Below, piece by piece: positions 1 to 8,587 of a stretch of DNA of 64,000 bases. Source of the stretch: Owenia fusiformis (taxonomy: Eukaryota > Annelida > Polychaeta > Sabellida > Oweniidae); assembly GCA_903813345.2 (NCBI GenBank), contig CAIIXF020000008.1:2057341-2121340 (forward strand), given 5' to 3'. The notes below the pieces were generated by a model, which saw nothing but the letters and a program-made list of their open reading frames with translations, had not been told where the DNA came from and made no database searches. Within the stretch, counting starts at the first letter, position 1, and each line of letters begins with the position of its first letter. The position numbers and the translations under genes were made by a program.

Positions 1-498
1 CTCCAGGTCATTGGTCCAGTTTACATTATCCATATCATTTCTAATCTGGCTATAATCCCCTTTAGTGTAGCATGGTTTTTTATCTGGTACATATGTGTTT
101 GATTTGTCTATGTGAGAGCTAATCTTGAAGCTTATAATTATATGGTCACTATGTCCAAGCTTACCTATATACTCTATCTGTGATACACTTTCTTCCCTGC
201 TTGAGAATATCTAATCTAGGATGCTCGGCCTTTGTCCATGCACTATTCTTGTTGGTTGATCTATATGTTGATGTAGGAATAATTCTTGGGTTTTCTCTAG
301 AAAAATGGATGAAAAATGTTCAGATCCCATATTTGATTGACAGTTTTTCCAATCTATTTCTCTCATTTTAAAATCTCCTGTTATGCAAAGTTCACATTTT
401 TCCTGTTTTGCTGTATTTACAATATTTACAAAAATTTTATTTAACTCATCATTATTTACATTGTCAGTTCTTGGGTTTCTATATAATGTTGATAGTAA
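1..498 (-). pseudogene. non-LTR retrotransposon (LINE) endonuclease fragment
   Basis: Read on the minus strand, this stretch translates as the C-terminal half of an apurinic-type endonuclease domain of a LINE. An LYRNP segment is followed by an NNDELNK stretch, then CITGDFKMREIDW, corresponding to the GDFN block of the family. After that come QPTR, SILD and IFS segments and the catalytic KLGHSDH block. One in-frame TAG interrupts the SILD-IFS block where the family has a hydrophobic residue, so the copy is dead. It is cut by the window edge on its 3' side, so reverse transcriptase may lie outside. The layout resembles CR1/L2/Rex-like elements, but the clade is inferred only from motif order. 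It lies antisense in a COQ8 intron. Confidence 0.8.
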
Positions 499-830
499 TA
501 GTACATGTCAGTAATAATGTGTGAGCCTTGAAGTTAATAATAATAATGTATACCTTAAGTTAGTAATAATGTGTATGGTTACCTTGCAAACCTTGAAGTT
601 AGTAATGATATGTGTACCTAAAAGTTAGTAATTATATGCTTACCTTGAAGTTAGTAATAATATGTGTACCTTAGAGTTAGTATTATTATATGTGTACCTT
701 AGAGTTAGTAATTATATGCAAACCTTGAAGTTAGTAATGATATGTGTACCTTAGAGTTAGTAATAATTTGCAAACCTTGAAGTTAGTAATAATAAGGGCC
801 ATGCGCCATAATATGTGTATCTTTAACCCT
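499..830. repeat. degenerate minisatellite (TTAGTAATAATNTGTGTACCTTGAAG type)
   Basis: Irregular tandem copies of a motif around GTTAGTAATAATATG followed by TGTACCTTGAAG or CAAACCTTGAAG, with unit lengths of roughly 25 to 40 bases. The copies are diverged and interspersed with indels. No coding potential is seen. It sits between the LINE remnant and the 69-bp array in the same COQ8 intron. Confidence 0.7.
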
Positions 831-923
831 TTAAGTTAATAATAATGTGTGCTACCGAAATAATTAAAGTGTAGAATTATGTCATTGGTCAGATATCATC
901 CCTTGAAATAGAACTACAGATTG

Positions 924-2066
924 CCACACTGTGAATAACTTCTATGTTAATGTGATTTCAGTACCCTGGGGTAGCTGACAGTATTAACAGTGCCACCTTA
1001 TGAATAACTTCTATGTTAATGTGATTTCAGTACCCTGGGGTAGCTGACAGTATTAACAGTGCCACCTTATGAATAACTTCTATGTTAATGTGATTTCAGT
1101 ACCCTGGGGTAGCTGACAGTATTAACAGTGCCACCTTATGAATAACTTCTATGTTAATGTGATTTCAGTACCCTGGGGTAGCTGACAGTATTAACAGTGC
1201 CACCTTATGAATAACTTCTATGGTAATGTGATTTCAGTACCCTGGGGTAGCTGACAGTATTAACAGTGCCACCTTATGAATAACTTCCATGTTAATGTGA
1301 TTTCAGTACCCTGGGGTAGCTGATAGTATTAACAGTGCCACCTTATGAATAACTTCTATGTTAATGTAATTTCAGTACCCTGGGGTAGCTGACAGTATTA
1401 ACAGTGCCACCTTATGAATAACTTCTATGTTAATGTGATTTCAGTACCCTGGGGTAGCTGACAGTATTAACAGTGCCAACTTATGAATAACTTCTATGGT
1501 AATGTGATTTCAGTAACCTGGGGTAGCTGACAGTATTAACAGTGCCACCTTATGAATAACTTCTATGTTAATGTGATTTCAGTACCCTGGGGTAGCTGAC
1601 AGTATTAACAGTGCCACCTTATGAATAACTTCTATGTTAATGTGATTTCAGTACCCTGGGGTAGCTGACAGTATTAACAGTGCCACCTTATGAATAACTT
1701 CTATGTTAATGTGATTTCAGTACCCTGGGGTAGCTGACAGTATTAACAGTGCCACCTTATGAATAACTTCTATGTTAATGTGATTTCAGTACCCTGGGGT
1801 AGCTGACAGTATTAACAGTGCCACCTTATGAATAACTTCTATGTTAATGTGATTTCAGTACCCTGGGGTAGCTGACAGTATTAACAGTGCCACCTTATGA
1901 ATAACTTCTATGTTAATGTGATTTCAGTACCCTGGGGTAGCTGACAGTATTAACAGTGCCACCTTATGAATAACTTCTATGTTAATGTGATTTCAGTACC
2001 CATTGGGTAGCTGACAGTATTAACAGTGCCACCTTATGAATAACTTCTATGTTAATGTGATTTCAG
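924..2066 (+). repeat. 69-bp tandem array of a COQ8 splice acceptor plus partial exon
   Basis: About 16.5 head-to-tail units of exactly 69 bases. Each unit ends its intronic part with GTGATTTCAG. It continues with 31 bases identical or nearly identical to the start of the COQ8 exon at 2067 (coding [10 protein letters not shown]), then 38 bases of intron-like sequence. TACCCTGGGG-type starts occur at 962, 1031, 1100, 1169 and so on; one copy reads TAACCTGGGG (1514) and the last one before the exon has CCATTGGG. In every decoy the coding frame runs AGT GCC ACC TTA TGA, so a transcript that entered a decoy and read on would stop. The array ends exactly where the true exon continues. Near-identity of the units points to recent or homogenised amplification. 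Confidence 0.95.
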
Positions 2067-2148
2067 TACCCTGGGGTAGCTGACAGTATTAACAGTGATA
2101 TCAACAATCTAATGGCAGTTCTCAATATATGGCAGATACTTCCTAAAG
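2067..2148 (+). CDS. COQ8: COQ8 exon ([10 protein letters not shown]...ILPKG)
   Basis: The acceptor TTTCAG ends at 2066 and the donor GT is at 2149. The 82 nt start in phase 0 and encode [20 protein letters not shown] and then IWQILPK plus one base. This is the conserved UbiB segment that follows the catalytic lysine strand. The first 31 bases are the part multiplied in the upstream array. Confidence 0.93.
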
Positions 2149-2580
2149 GTATTATTGTATTTCACACTTCTATGTCTTTAATATTTCAATTTTAAATTTA
2201 TTTATGTATTCAGCTTTTGTTATTTCCAAAAAAGAAACAGGCAACATAGGGCAGTTTAACCAATATATTGAACATATACAGTAAAACCTGTGTATGTGGA
2301 ATGCCTTTGGTTCCTCAAAATGGTTTTCCACTTGGGACTTATTCTACATATTGATATATAGAGGTTCATTTTGCATTAAGTCAATGGACTTTTGAAATTT
2401 TCCACTCATTGAGTCATTCTACTTCCATACATGTAGGTGTTCCATTTTACAGGTTTTGCTGTACGCTCGTATGTGTATATAACAAACAGCTAAATAAATG
2501 AGGGACATAAGCTGCATATAACATTGATTTGTGTTCACCAAATGTGTATCTACTAGCCTGGGAAATACTTTCTTTTACAG
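2149..2580 (+). other. COQ8 intron carrying a TA-flanked MITE
   Basis: Intron between the YPGVAD and YVEEF exons, ending CTTTTACAG at 2580. It contains the TIR element at 2279-2461; the remainder is unremarkable AT-rich DNA. Confidence 0.8.
2279..2461. mobile_element. TA-flanked MITE, CAGTAAAACCTGT family, copy 1
   Basis: 183-bp element with terminal inverted repeats CAGTAAAACCTGT at the left and ACAGGTTTTGCTG at the right. It is flanked on both sides by TA (2277-2278 and 2462-2463), the target duplication typical of Tc1/mariner/pogo elements. There is no ORF, so it is non-autonomous. Confidence 0.8.
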
Positions 2581-2674
2581 GTCTTTATGTTGAGGAATTT
2601 ATTGAGACAGCAAAGGAAGAGCTCAGTTGGGAGTGCGATTATGAAAGAGAGGCTGCTAGCTCACAGAAATTTAG
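2581..2674 (+). CDS. COQ8: COQ8 exon (LYVEEFIETA...SSQKF)
   Basis: 94 nt entering with two bases that complete the Gly codon and leaving with AG of an Arg codon. It encodes LYVEEFIETAKEELSWECDY and then EREAASSQKF, the ECDYxREA signature of the family. The donor is AG|GCAAGT, a GC donor rather than GT; phase and protein continuity with the next exon require it. Confidence 0.92.
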
Positions 2675-3207
2675 GCAAGTGACATCTATATTTATTCTCC
2701 TGAAAACAAAAATGTCCATATATCAATAACAATTTAAATCGAGGTTCCTGAGGTTCAGTCATTTACAATCTACACATTACTTTTTTTGCCATTTTGCATT
2801 TGTATATTTGTTGCATAGCATTTGTGCTTTGTTCTAAAAGTCAAAATTCTAAATGTAATGCTTTCATTTTACCCCTACAATTTTGGTCAAGTTTTACTTT
2901 GGAGATATACATATGCGCAGTTACGTCAAAGCAAAGTCAGGTTTTCAAAATATACTCTAGTCTCTTGAATAGGGCCAGTAATTGCTAACACTTTGGCTTT
3001 GCATTCAGACTCTGTAACAATTGTTACATAATGTCACATTATAATGTCCTTTTTATTGTCACAATTAGAAGCGGTGACATAGTGTCCAACTTTTGTGTAG
3101 ACAGAGTTCAGTTATTGGCATCTGTAACAAATGGCAGGTGGTGGCAGTTTTCATGTTAATTTCTTATTTAATGTTAATGCCTTGTTGTTATTTGTTTTTG
3201 CTTGCAG
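2675..3207 (+). other. COQ8 GC-AG intron
   Basis: 533-bp intron with a GC donor (AG|GCAAGT) and a standard GTTTTTGCTTGCAG acceptor. No repeat or other gene is seen inside it. Confidence 0.85.
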
Positions 3208-3349
3208 GGCCCTAGTAAAAGATGACCCTGTGTTTTATGTACCTGAAGTGATCTCTGAGCTAAGTTCCAAGCGAGTCATGACATCAGAGCTTGTGAGTGG
3301 AGCACCACTGGATTCTGCAATGTCCCTTGACCAAGATACCAAAAATTTT
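3208..3349 (+). CDS. COQ8: COQ8 exon (ALVKDDPVFYVPEV...DTKNF)
   Basis: 142 nt after acceptor GCTTGCAG. The first G completes the Arg codon; the exon then encodes ALVKDDPVFYVPEVISELSS, the TSELVSGAPLD block and a phase-0 end before GTAAGT. Confidence 0.93.
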
Positions 3350-3643
3350 GTAAGTACAGTAAAGTAGCCGAGACAGAAGAACTTAGTCATGCCATCTATT
3401 TTTACAATAATTTTATGATTTCTTCAAATTTTTCATATTTTCACAAAAAATAGTTTAAAGCATTCATAACATACAAATTAGAATATTATAATGTACTTGG
3501 ACCATTGAGTTGTTGTATTTGAAAATTGTGAAGGCATTTTGAAGAAATGAGGCCTGTATATTGGAATGTTCCAGTATTTTGTTGTGATACATACATATTA
3601 TAAATAACAAACCAATTAATGAGGTTTTCTTTCTATGTTTCAG

Positions 3644-3751
3644 ATTGCAGAGAATCTACTGAGATTGTGTCTTCAGGAGCTGTTTGTCTTCAACTATATG
3701 CAGACAGACCCCAACTGGTCAAACTTTCTTTATGATAATGCCACAAAAAGA
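3644..3751 (+). CDS. COQ8: COQ8 exon with catalytic loop (NWSNFLYDN)
   Basis: 108 nt in phase 0, with acceptor TATGTTTCAG and donor GTATGT. It encodes [14 protein letters not shown] and [18 protein letters not shown]. The NWSNF block corresponds to the catalytic loop of UbiB proteins; its Asp and Asn are present. Confidence 0.94.
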
Positions 3752-3859
3752 GTATGTATATATTTTTGAAGTTTTGAACTGACATTTTATCCAATTTTAT
3801 GAATTTGTGTGTACATGGTGTGAGTGAAATCAGTTGTATGATGGGATACTCTTTCCAAT

Positions 3860-3951
3860 TCTAAAACAATGGCATTTTTGTTTTGAATCCCAAAAATGGG
3901 ACTGAGAAATTGTTCAGATCAGAGATGTGTTTAGATATACAGGTTTTACTG
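3860..3951. mobile_element. right end of a TA-flanked MITE (CAGTAAAACCTGT family)
   Basis: Inside the intron 3752-3994 the sequence ends ACAGGTTTTACTG followed by TA (3952-3953). This is the inverted form of the family terminus. Upstream lie diverged internal words (TTCAGATC, TCAGAG). The left terminus is not recognisable, so the left limit is approximate. Confidence 0.5.
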
Positions 3952-3994
3952 TACATAATCTAAGGTATGGTATTTCACTGCAAATTGTTTTCAG

Positions 3995-4150
3995 ATATGT
4001 TTATTGGACTTTGGTTCTGCCAGGGAGTATAGCAAGGAGAACTTTGTAGATGGCTACCTTCGTATTATAAAGGGAGCAGCAGATGGCAAGAAGGAAGAGG
4101 TTCTAGAATGGTCAAAGAAACTAGGCTTTCTCACAGGATATGAGTCAAAG
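3995..4150 (+). CDS. COQ8: COQ8 exon with DFG motif
   Basis: 156 nt, phase 0 at both ends, acceptor TTGTTTTCAG, donor AAG|GTAATA. It encodes ICLLDFGSAREYSKENFVDG, IIKGAADGKKEEV and FLTGYESK. The DFG metal-binding motif is intact. Confidence 0.94.
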
Positions 4151-4666
4151 GTAATAAGATGAAAATTTAACATAAAGCAATATAAAGCAAGTCTTACATA
4201 AAACCCTTGTATGTAATTGTGTGTAGAGTGCTTTTGTGTCTCATATGTAAAGACATTTACATTACAAACAGTAACATTGTGTACCCCAAAACACAATAGA
4301 GAAGTAGATATGCAAGAATCACACCAATCTTCGTTTTTCCTTAAAAGTTTATAGGGTATTGTAGCCAGTAATAATAAATAACATGGTAACACCTTTCATT
4401 AAAATGTGAGCTTTTCTGACAAAATAGTGCATTCTCTTTGTGAACATTTCTTCCAAATGAAAAGTGGCTGTCTTAAGATTTACCCAGCATGCCCAAATTG
4501 TATTCAATTTTAAACCAGGGAACATTCCTGAAATTTTCAAATCAATCCAAAAAGTTGATTGTTAGGAAATGTGCAGACAATAAAAGTGAGACAATGACAC
4601 CCACCAAACTAATAATAATTATCTCTTTTCCAAACTGATAATAATTATTTATTATCTCTTTTCCAG
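4151..4666 (+). other. COQ8 last intron
   Basis: 516-bp intron. Near its 3' end the block containing AATAATTAT and ATCTCTTTTCCA is present twice (about 4611-4632 and 4640-4665); only the second copy ends in the functional AG. Nothing else is seen. Confidence 0.7.
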
Positions 4667-4963
4667 GCAATGCAGAATGCTCATGTTGATGCAGTTATGA
4701 TCCTTGGCGAGGCGTTCTCTGAAGACATATTTGACTTTTCTACACAGACGACCACACAGAGAATACAAACAATAATCCCCGTTATGTTAAAACATAGACT
4801 AACCCCTCCCCCAGAGGAGACGTATTCCCTACACAGGAAACTTTCTGGATCGTATCTGTTATGCACAAAATTTTCTGCGAAAATTCAATGTAAGAAATCA
4901 TTAGATGAAATCTGGAAAAATTATCATTTTCTAAATTTAGAAGCTGCACCCACAAGTAGTTGA
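4667..4963 (+). CDS. COQ8: COQ8 last coding exon
   Basis: 297 nt in phase 0 after TTTTCCAG, ending TGA. It encodes [57 protein letters not shown] and a C-terminus with [20 protein letters not shown]. This matches the length and order of the family C-terminal region, so the stop at 4961-4963 is considered genuine. Confidence 0.94.
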   Translation, partial: AMQNAHVDAVMILGEAFSEDIFDFSTQTTTQRIQTIIPVMLKHRLTPPPEETYSLHRKLSGSYLLCTKFSAKIQCKKSLDEIWKNYHFLNLEAAPTSS

Positions 4964-7391
4964 GATTGATAGAAGGAATCTGAATTAGGAAAAAAGTCAT
5001 GTTGAATATTGTTGTGCTGTAGTCTGTGTATCTACTTTTCATGTATTTATGTTGTCTACAGAGTACCTCTCAGATATCTGATCTCTGGAATAGTGATATT
5101 TTAAATCTGCTGTGGTCGGATATATATGTAAAACTGGAGGACCAAAATGAGATTATCCGCATTATAAACCAGCATTGGTGACTTACAGTATATGAGGGAT
5201 AATTATATCCTTCATACACATGTTCTTAAACAACTGAAGAATTGTTTCAACTGCTACTCTAGTCGAACTCTGGTCAAAGCAGATAGGCCACGGTTGTAAT
5301 GTAAAAAGTTGGGGGAAGACTTTTCGCCCTTTATTTTTCATTTTGGGCTATAAGAATTGATATCCTTTTGAAAGTGAGCCTGAATTGTAATTTTTTTCAA
5401 AAAGGGCCCCATTTTTTATTGTTATATGAATGTGCAGTAGGAATAGAAAATTTGAAATACAAGGCCCTCCCTTATTAACTTGCAGTTCCAGCTTAAATAG
5501 GGGCTGAAATAGCATTCATAAAAACTAGTATGTATGTCTATTTGTATGTACATGTATGTGTGTATGTCCATAATAGTGACCAATGAAATAATTTATAAAT
5601 CATGTAAAAATATCAATGAAAAAAATACAAATAAAAATAGAGAATTTAATTTTATATTCTTCATTTATTTATTCATTTATATAGTCATGTCTTGGTATAC
5701 AATGTACATGTTATATAAAATGGGATTTACCCAATATACAATTATAGCAATAAAATGATGCACAAATGAGGTCTGCAGCGGCCATAATTAAACCATACAT
5801 TATTACATCTTTAAATAAATATCTACATTCATCGCTAACAAAATGTACAAATATTGAAATAAGCTTTATGACAATAAGGGTAAAATATGTACATGAACAT
5901 ATGGATACAATAATTTTGATAAATAAAAATATTTTCCTGTTTATACTCAGAGTATAAATCTAAATATAATTTAAATAATTGACTAAAAGCTACATAAATA
6001 AACTACAGCGGGCAGACTTATTATCAAATATTTCAATTTTTCTCTTCAACATGCCAAATTATGTTTGGTATTTTTTGTGCTTTCTAATTTTCCTTCAATT
6101 ATATTATGTCTAATTTCATATTCATAATTATTTTCTGATTTTCAATGTTATTACTAACATATGCCATGCCAAAGTATTTCATTTCATAAAACTGGGAAAT
6201 ACACCCATCATAGAAATCAAGGCAGGCAGTTACCGAAATATCAAATACTCTTCAACTAAATTACAGTTGGATTACTAAAATTTCATCAGTATATCCAGAA
6301 ATATAAAATATAGCGATCACCACTCAAACGTTCACACATTTTCACATGTACACACACACCCTACATATTATCTACATTCTTATTTTAAAGGGTTGAAAAT
6401 TAACCCGAAAGCTTCATATAAAAGTGATCATATTTACAGTAAATGTTCCATATGCTTGTATGTTGTACACCATTTTGGATTAAAAATGTGTCTTCGTATA
6501 CATGTTTCACATGTAAAACAAACATCATGTAAAATGCTTAAAAATGAATGAACACAACGGGGAAATACATCTATGAATACAATAAGCCATATCCAATAAT
6601 CAGCAAGTCAGATTTTGGAAGAAACATTAACACAAATTCCATGTTATAAAATGAAAAGCCAAACACATTGTCTGGTCACAAGAAATGCTGAACACTGCAC
6701 TATAACAAGGAAACATACATGTGATGTACATATACTGGAACAGTATGTAAATGATGTATAAAAATGCAGTTTATTCAAGCAATACTTCTAGACACAAAGT
6801 AGAAAATTTTCAAAAATGACATATACACTTTAACTAATGTTCACCAATTATTGTATTCTTATCAAGAACTAATCTATGCATATTTCGAAATGACATTACA
6901 TCACTCATATTCCTTTAAATGTGATAAAATGAACAATATTTTTACATCAATTATTGCCTTTAAAGGCACCTTAACTTTTGAGATCATCAATTTTATTCAA
7001 TGTTTAGTTTTCAAAATTGTAATGCTGAAAACACTGGAAATGTTACACTTAGTAAGTTTTTATCACTGTCAGATATTTTCACAGTTCAGTACATTTCAAT
7101 CTCGCTCAAGTGTGTCTGAGTATTATAATATCTATCTTGGGCCTTTAAACCAAATTATTTACAGATGCCCAAATCTGTTTCTTGACATCTACATGTAGCA
7201 GTGCTTTATCACAATCTAACAAACAATCTCAAAAAAGATATATTACCCAATTTGATTAATTTTCCGAGTCTATTTATTAGATTGTTTCTGTATGATTGTC
7301 ATTGTATTAGCATATCTCTAAACAGGCATTCTGTATAGTGAAGTACACATCTTTAATTGTAGTACCAACGATCTTGGCTTCAATTGTCTCC
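4964..7391. other. convergent 3' flanks (UTRs and spacer) of COQ8 and KIF26
   Basis: No coding sequence is recognised here. AATAAA hexamers on the plus strand at 5630-5635 and 5749-5754 could serve COQ8. On the minus strand AATAAA (TTTATT at 7273-7278) lies about 115 bases past the KIF26 stop. The two genes point toward each other, so the 3'UTRs lie here. Short ORFs in it look like chance. Confidence 0.6.
7273..7278 (-). terminator. candidate KIF26 polyadenylation signal AATAAA
   Basis: The plus-strand TTTATT reads AATAAA on the minus strand, about 115 bases after the KIF26 stop codon. It is the nearest canonical hexamer. Use is inferred only. Confidence 0.45.
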
Positions 7392-7531
7392 TTATATAGT
7401 AATGTCGAAACTTGTGACCATCATGATCCTAGACTGGCATGTCTCGACAATCTTTTGTAATATAGATGTCTCTTTTTCAAGTTCTTCAACGTACTCATCA
7501 TCTTCCCGATTCGTCAATGCAGCGATGCGTA
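7392..7531 (-). CDS. KIF26: KIF26 last coding exon
   Basis: Acceptor TCTTTTCCAG (minus strand), 140 nt entering with two bases of a Leu codon. It encodes RIAALTNREDDEYVEELEKE, TSILQKIVETCQSR and IMMVTSFDITI, then a stop. The glutamate/leucine-rich helix followed by an MMVT-x-FD end matches the conserved C-terminal tip of KIF26 proteins. Confidence 0.9.
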
Positions 7532-7876
7532 CTGGAAAAGAATCTGAAAATATCAGTCTGGTGTCAAATTTTGATAAAACCATAATTTGCTGTACATGTA
7601 TGCTTCATGTGGGTTAATAATACAAAAATTAAGATTATTTTTTGTTGAACTGATTTATACATGTCATGATATAGGGAGAAAATCAATAAACTCAATGCCT
7701 GTGTTTCACTTGCTAACTGTATATTGAATGCTCTTACTATGCTAGAATATTTTCTCTCCCTATATCTTGACACTGTTATATTTTCTCTCCCTATATCTTG
7801 ACACTGTTAAACTCATTACTGTAAATAATAACTATTAACTATTGATTTTCAAGGGTATGATAACAAGATTACTTAC
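7532..7876 (-). other. KIF26 last intron with a 31-bp tandem duplication
   Basis: 345-bp intron. The 31 bases at 7747-7777 (ATATTTTCTCTCCCTATATC...) are repeated exactly at 7778-7808. Nothing else is seen. Confidence 0.75.
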
Positions 7877-8003
7877 AGTCACAAGTCCAAGCGTTGTCTC
7901 CTGCAGATAGTTTAGCCTTTGCTTCACCTAGTTGTTCCTTTAATTCAGCCTGCTTATCACGCAACTCGTTGATACGCTTCCGTCTCTCAACCACAGCTTG
8001 AAC
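7877..8003 (-). CDS. KIF26: KIF26 coiled-coil exon
   Basis: 127 nt in phase 0 between a TTTAG acceptor and a GTAAGT donor. It encodes VQAVVERRKRINELRDKQAE and LKEQLGEAKAKLSAGDN, a strongly charged heptad-like helix. In KIF26 relatives this region is the C-terminal coiled coil. Confidence 0.9.
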
Positions 8004-8286
8004 CTAAAGTAGAATGATCCACAAATTGAAAATTGTACACAATGAGTGTTTCATCTGATATGCCAACATTTTCAAAGAACATAGAATTACGGTCAAAGTG
8101 TTATCAATGAAAAAATTGAAAAGTTCAAAACACTAATTACTAAAGCAAAGGTCTCAAAATTAAATGTGAACAATATTAACGGTTGTCACATGAAGATGTT
8201 CAAATGGACTAACTAATACTAATTAGAGAAGTATACTTTAATATTGGACAACTCTACATGAAATTACAACTCAGAATGACTGTTAC

Positions 8287-8459
8287 CTCAGCTTCTTTCT
8301 TCCTCCTGCGCTGTTGGTTCTCCAAGTCCTCATGCTGATAGTCTGTAAGGGTGACAGGCTCCAGGTCTTTTAGCTTAGTGTCTGGCCAGGCCCGACTGAA
8401 ACTGGGGCTGCCTTGAGCAATGTTGGCTCTAGGGGGCGCTGATTTACTTCTCCATTTGC
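8287..8459 (-). CDS. KIF26: KIF26 exon (KWRSKSAPPRAN...)
   Basis: 173 nt; two bases complete a Gly codon after the large exon. It encodes KWRSKSAPPRANIAQGSPSF, SRAWPDTKLKDLEPVTLTDY and QHEDLENQQRRRKKEAE. It leads directly into the coiled coil. Acceptor CCTATAG, donor GAG|GTAACA. Confidence 0.9.
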
Positions 8460-8587
8460 CTATAGGAAAAAGACAATGTTAATGACCATAAAACATACTT
8501 TTGATTTTTATTTGATTTAACTTTTACTGCCAGGTATTAGAATGCTATATTCCAGAATTGTTTACAAATTACGAATATCATACCAAC

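Larger units (their letters stand above)
2067..4963 (+). other. COQ8: COQ8/ADCK gene, 3' part (six coding exons to stop)
   Basis: Mitochondrial UbiB-family atypical kinase/ATPase that supports coenzyme Q biosynthesis (animal COQ8A/ADCK3 or COQ8B/ADCK4). The exons at 2067-2148, 2581-2674, 3208-3349, 3644-3751, 3995-4150 and 4667-4963 join in phase to 879 nt, giving 292 residues and a TGA. Visible family landmarks in order are [41 protein letters not shown], the catalytic-loop block [14 protein letters not shown], the DFG block LLDFGSAREY, then [29 protein letters not shown] and [12 protein letters not shown]. The N-terminal targeting region, the KxGQ helix and the ATP-binding lobe are encoded upstream of the window. 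The A and B paralogues cannot be told apart here. No frameshift or stop was seen, so the gene looks functional. Confidence 0.95.

Noticed and set aside
924-2097. CRISPR-like repeat array
   Set aside because: Units are contiguous 69-bp tandem repeats without variable spacers and lie in an animal intron.
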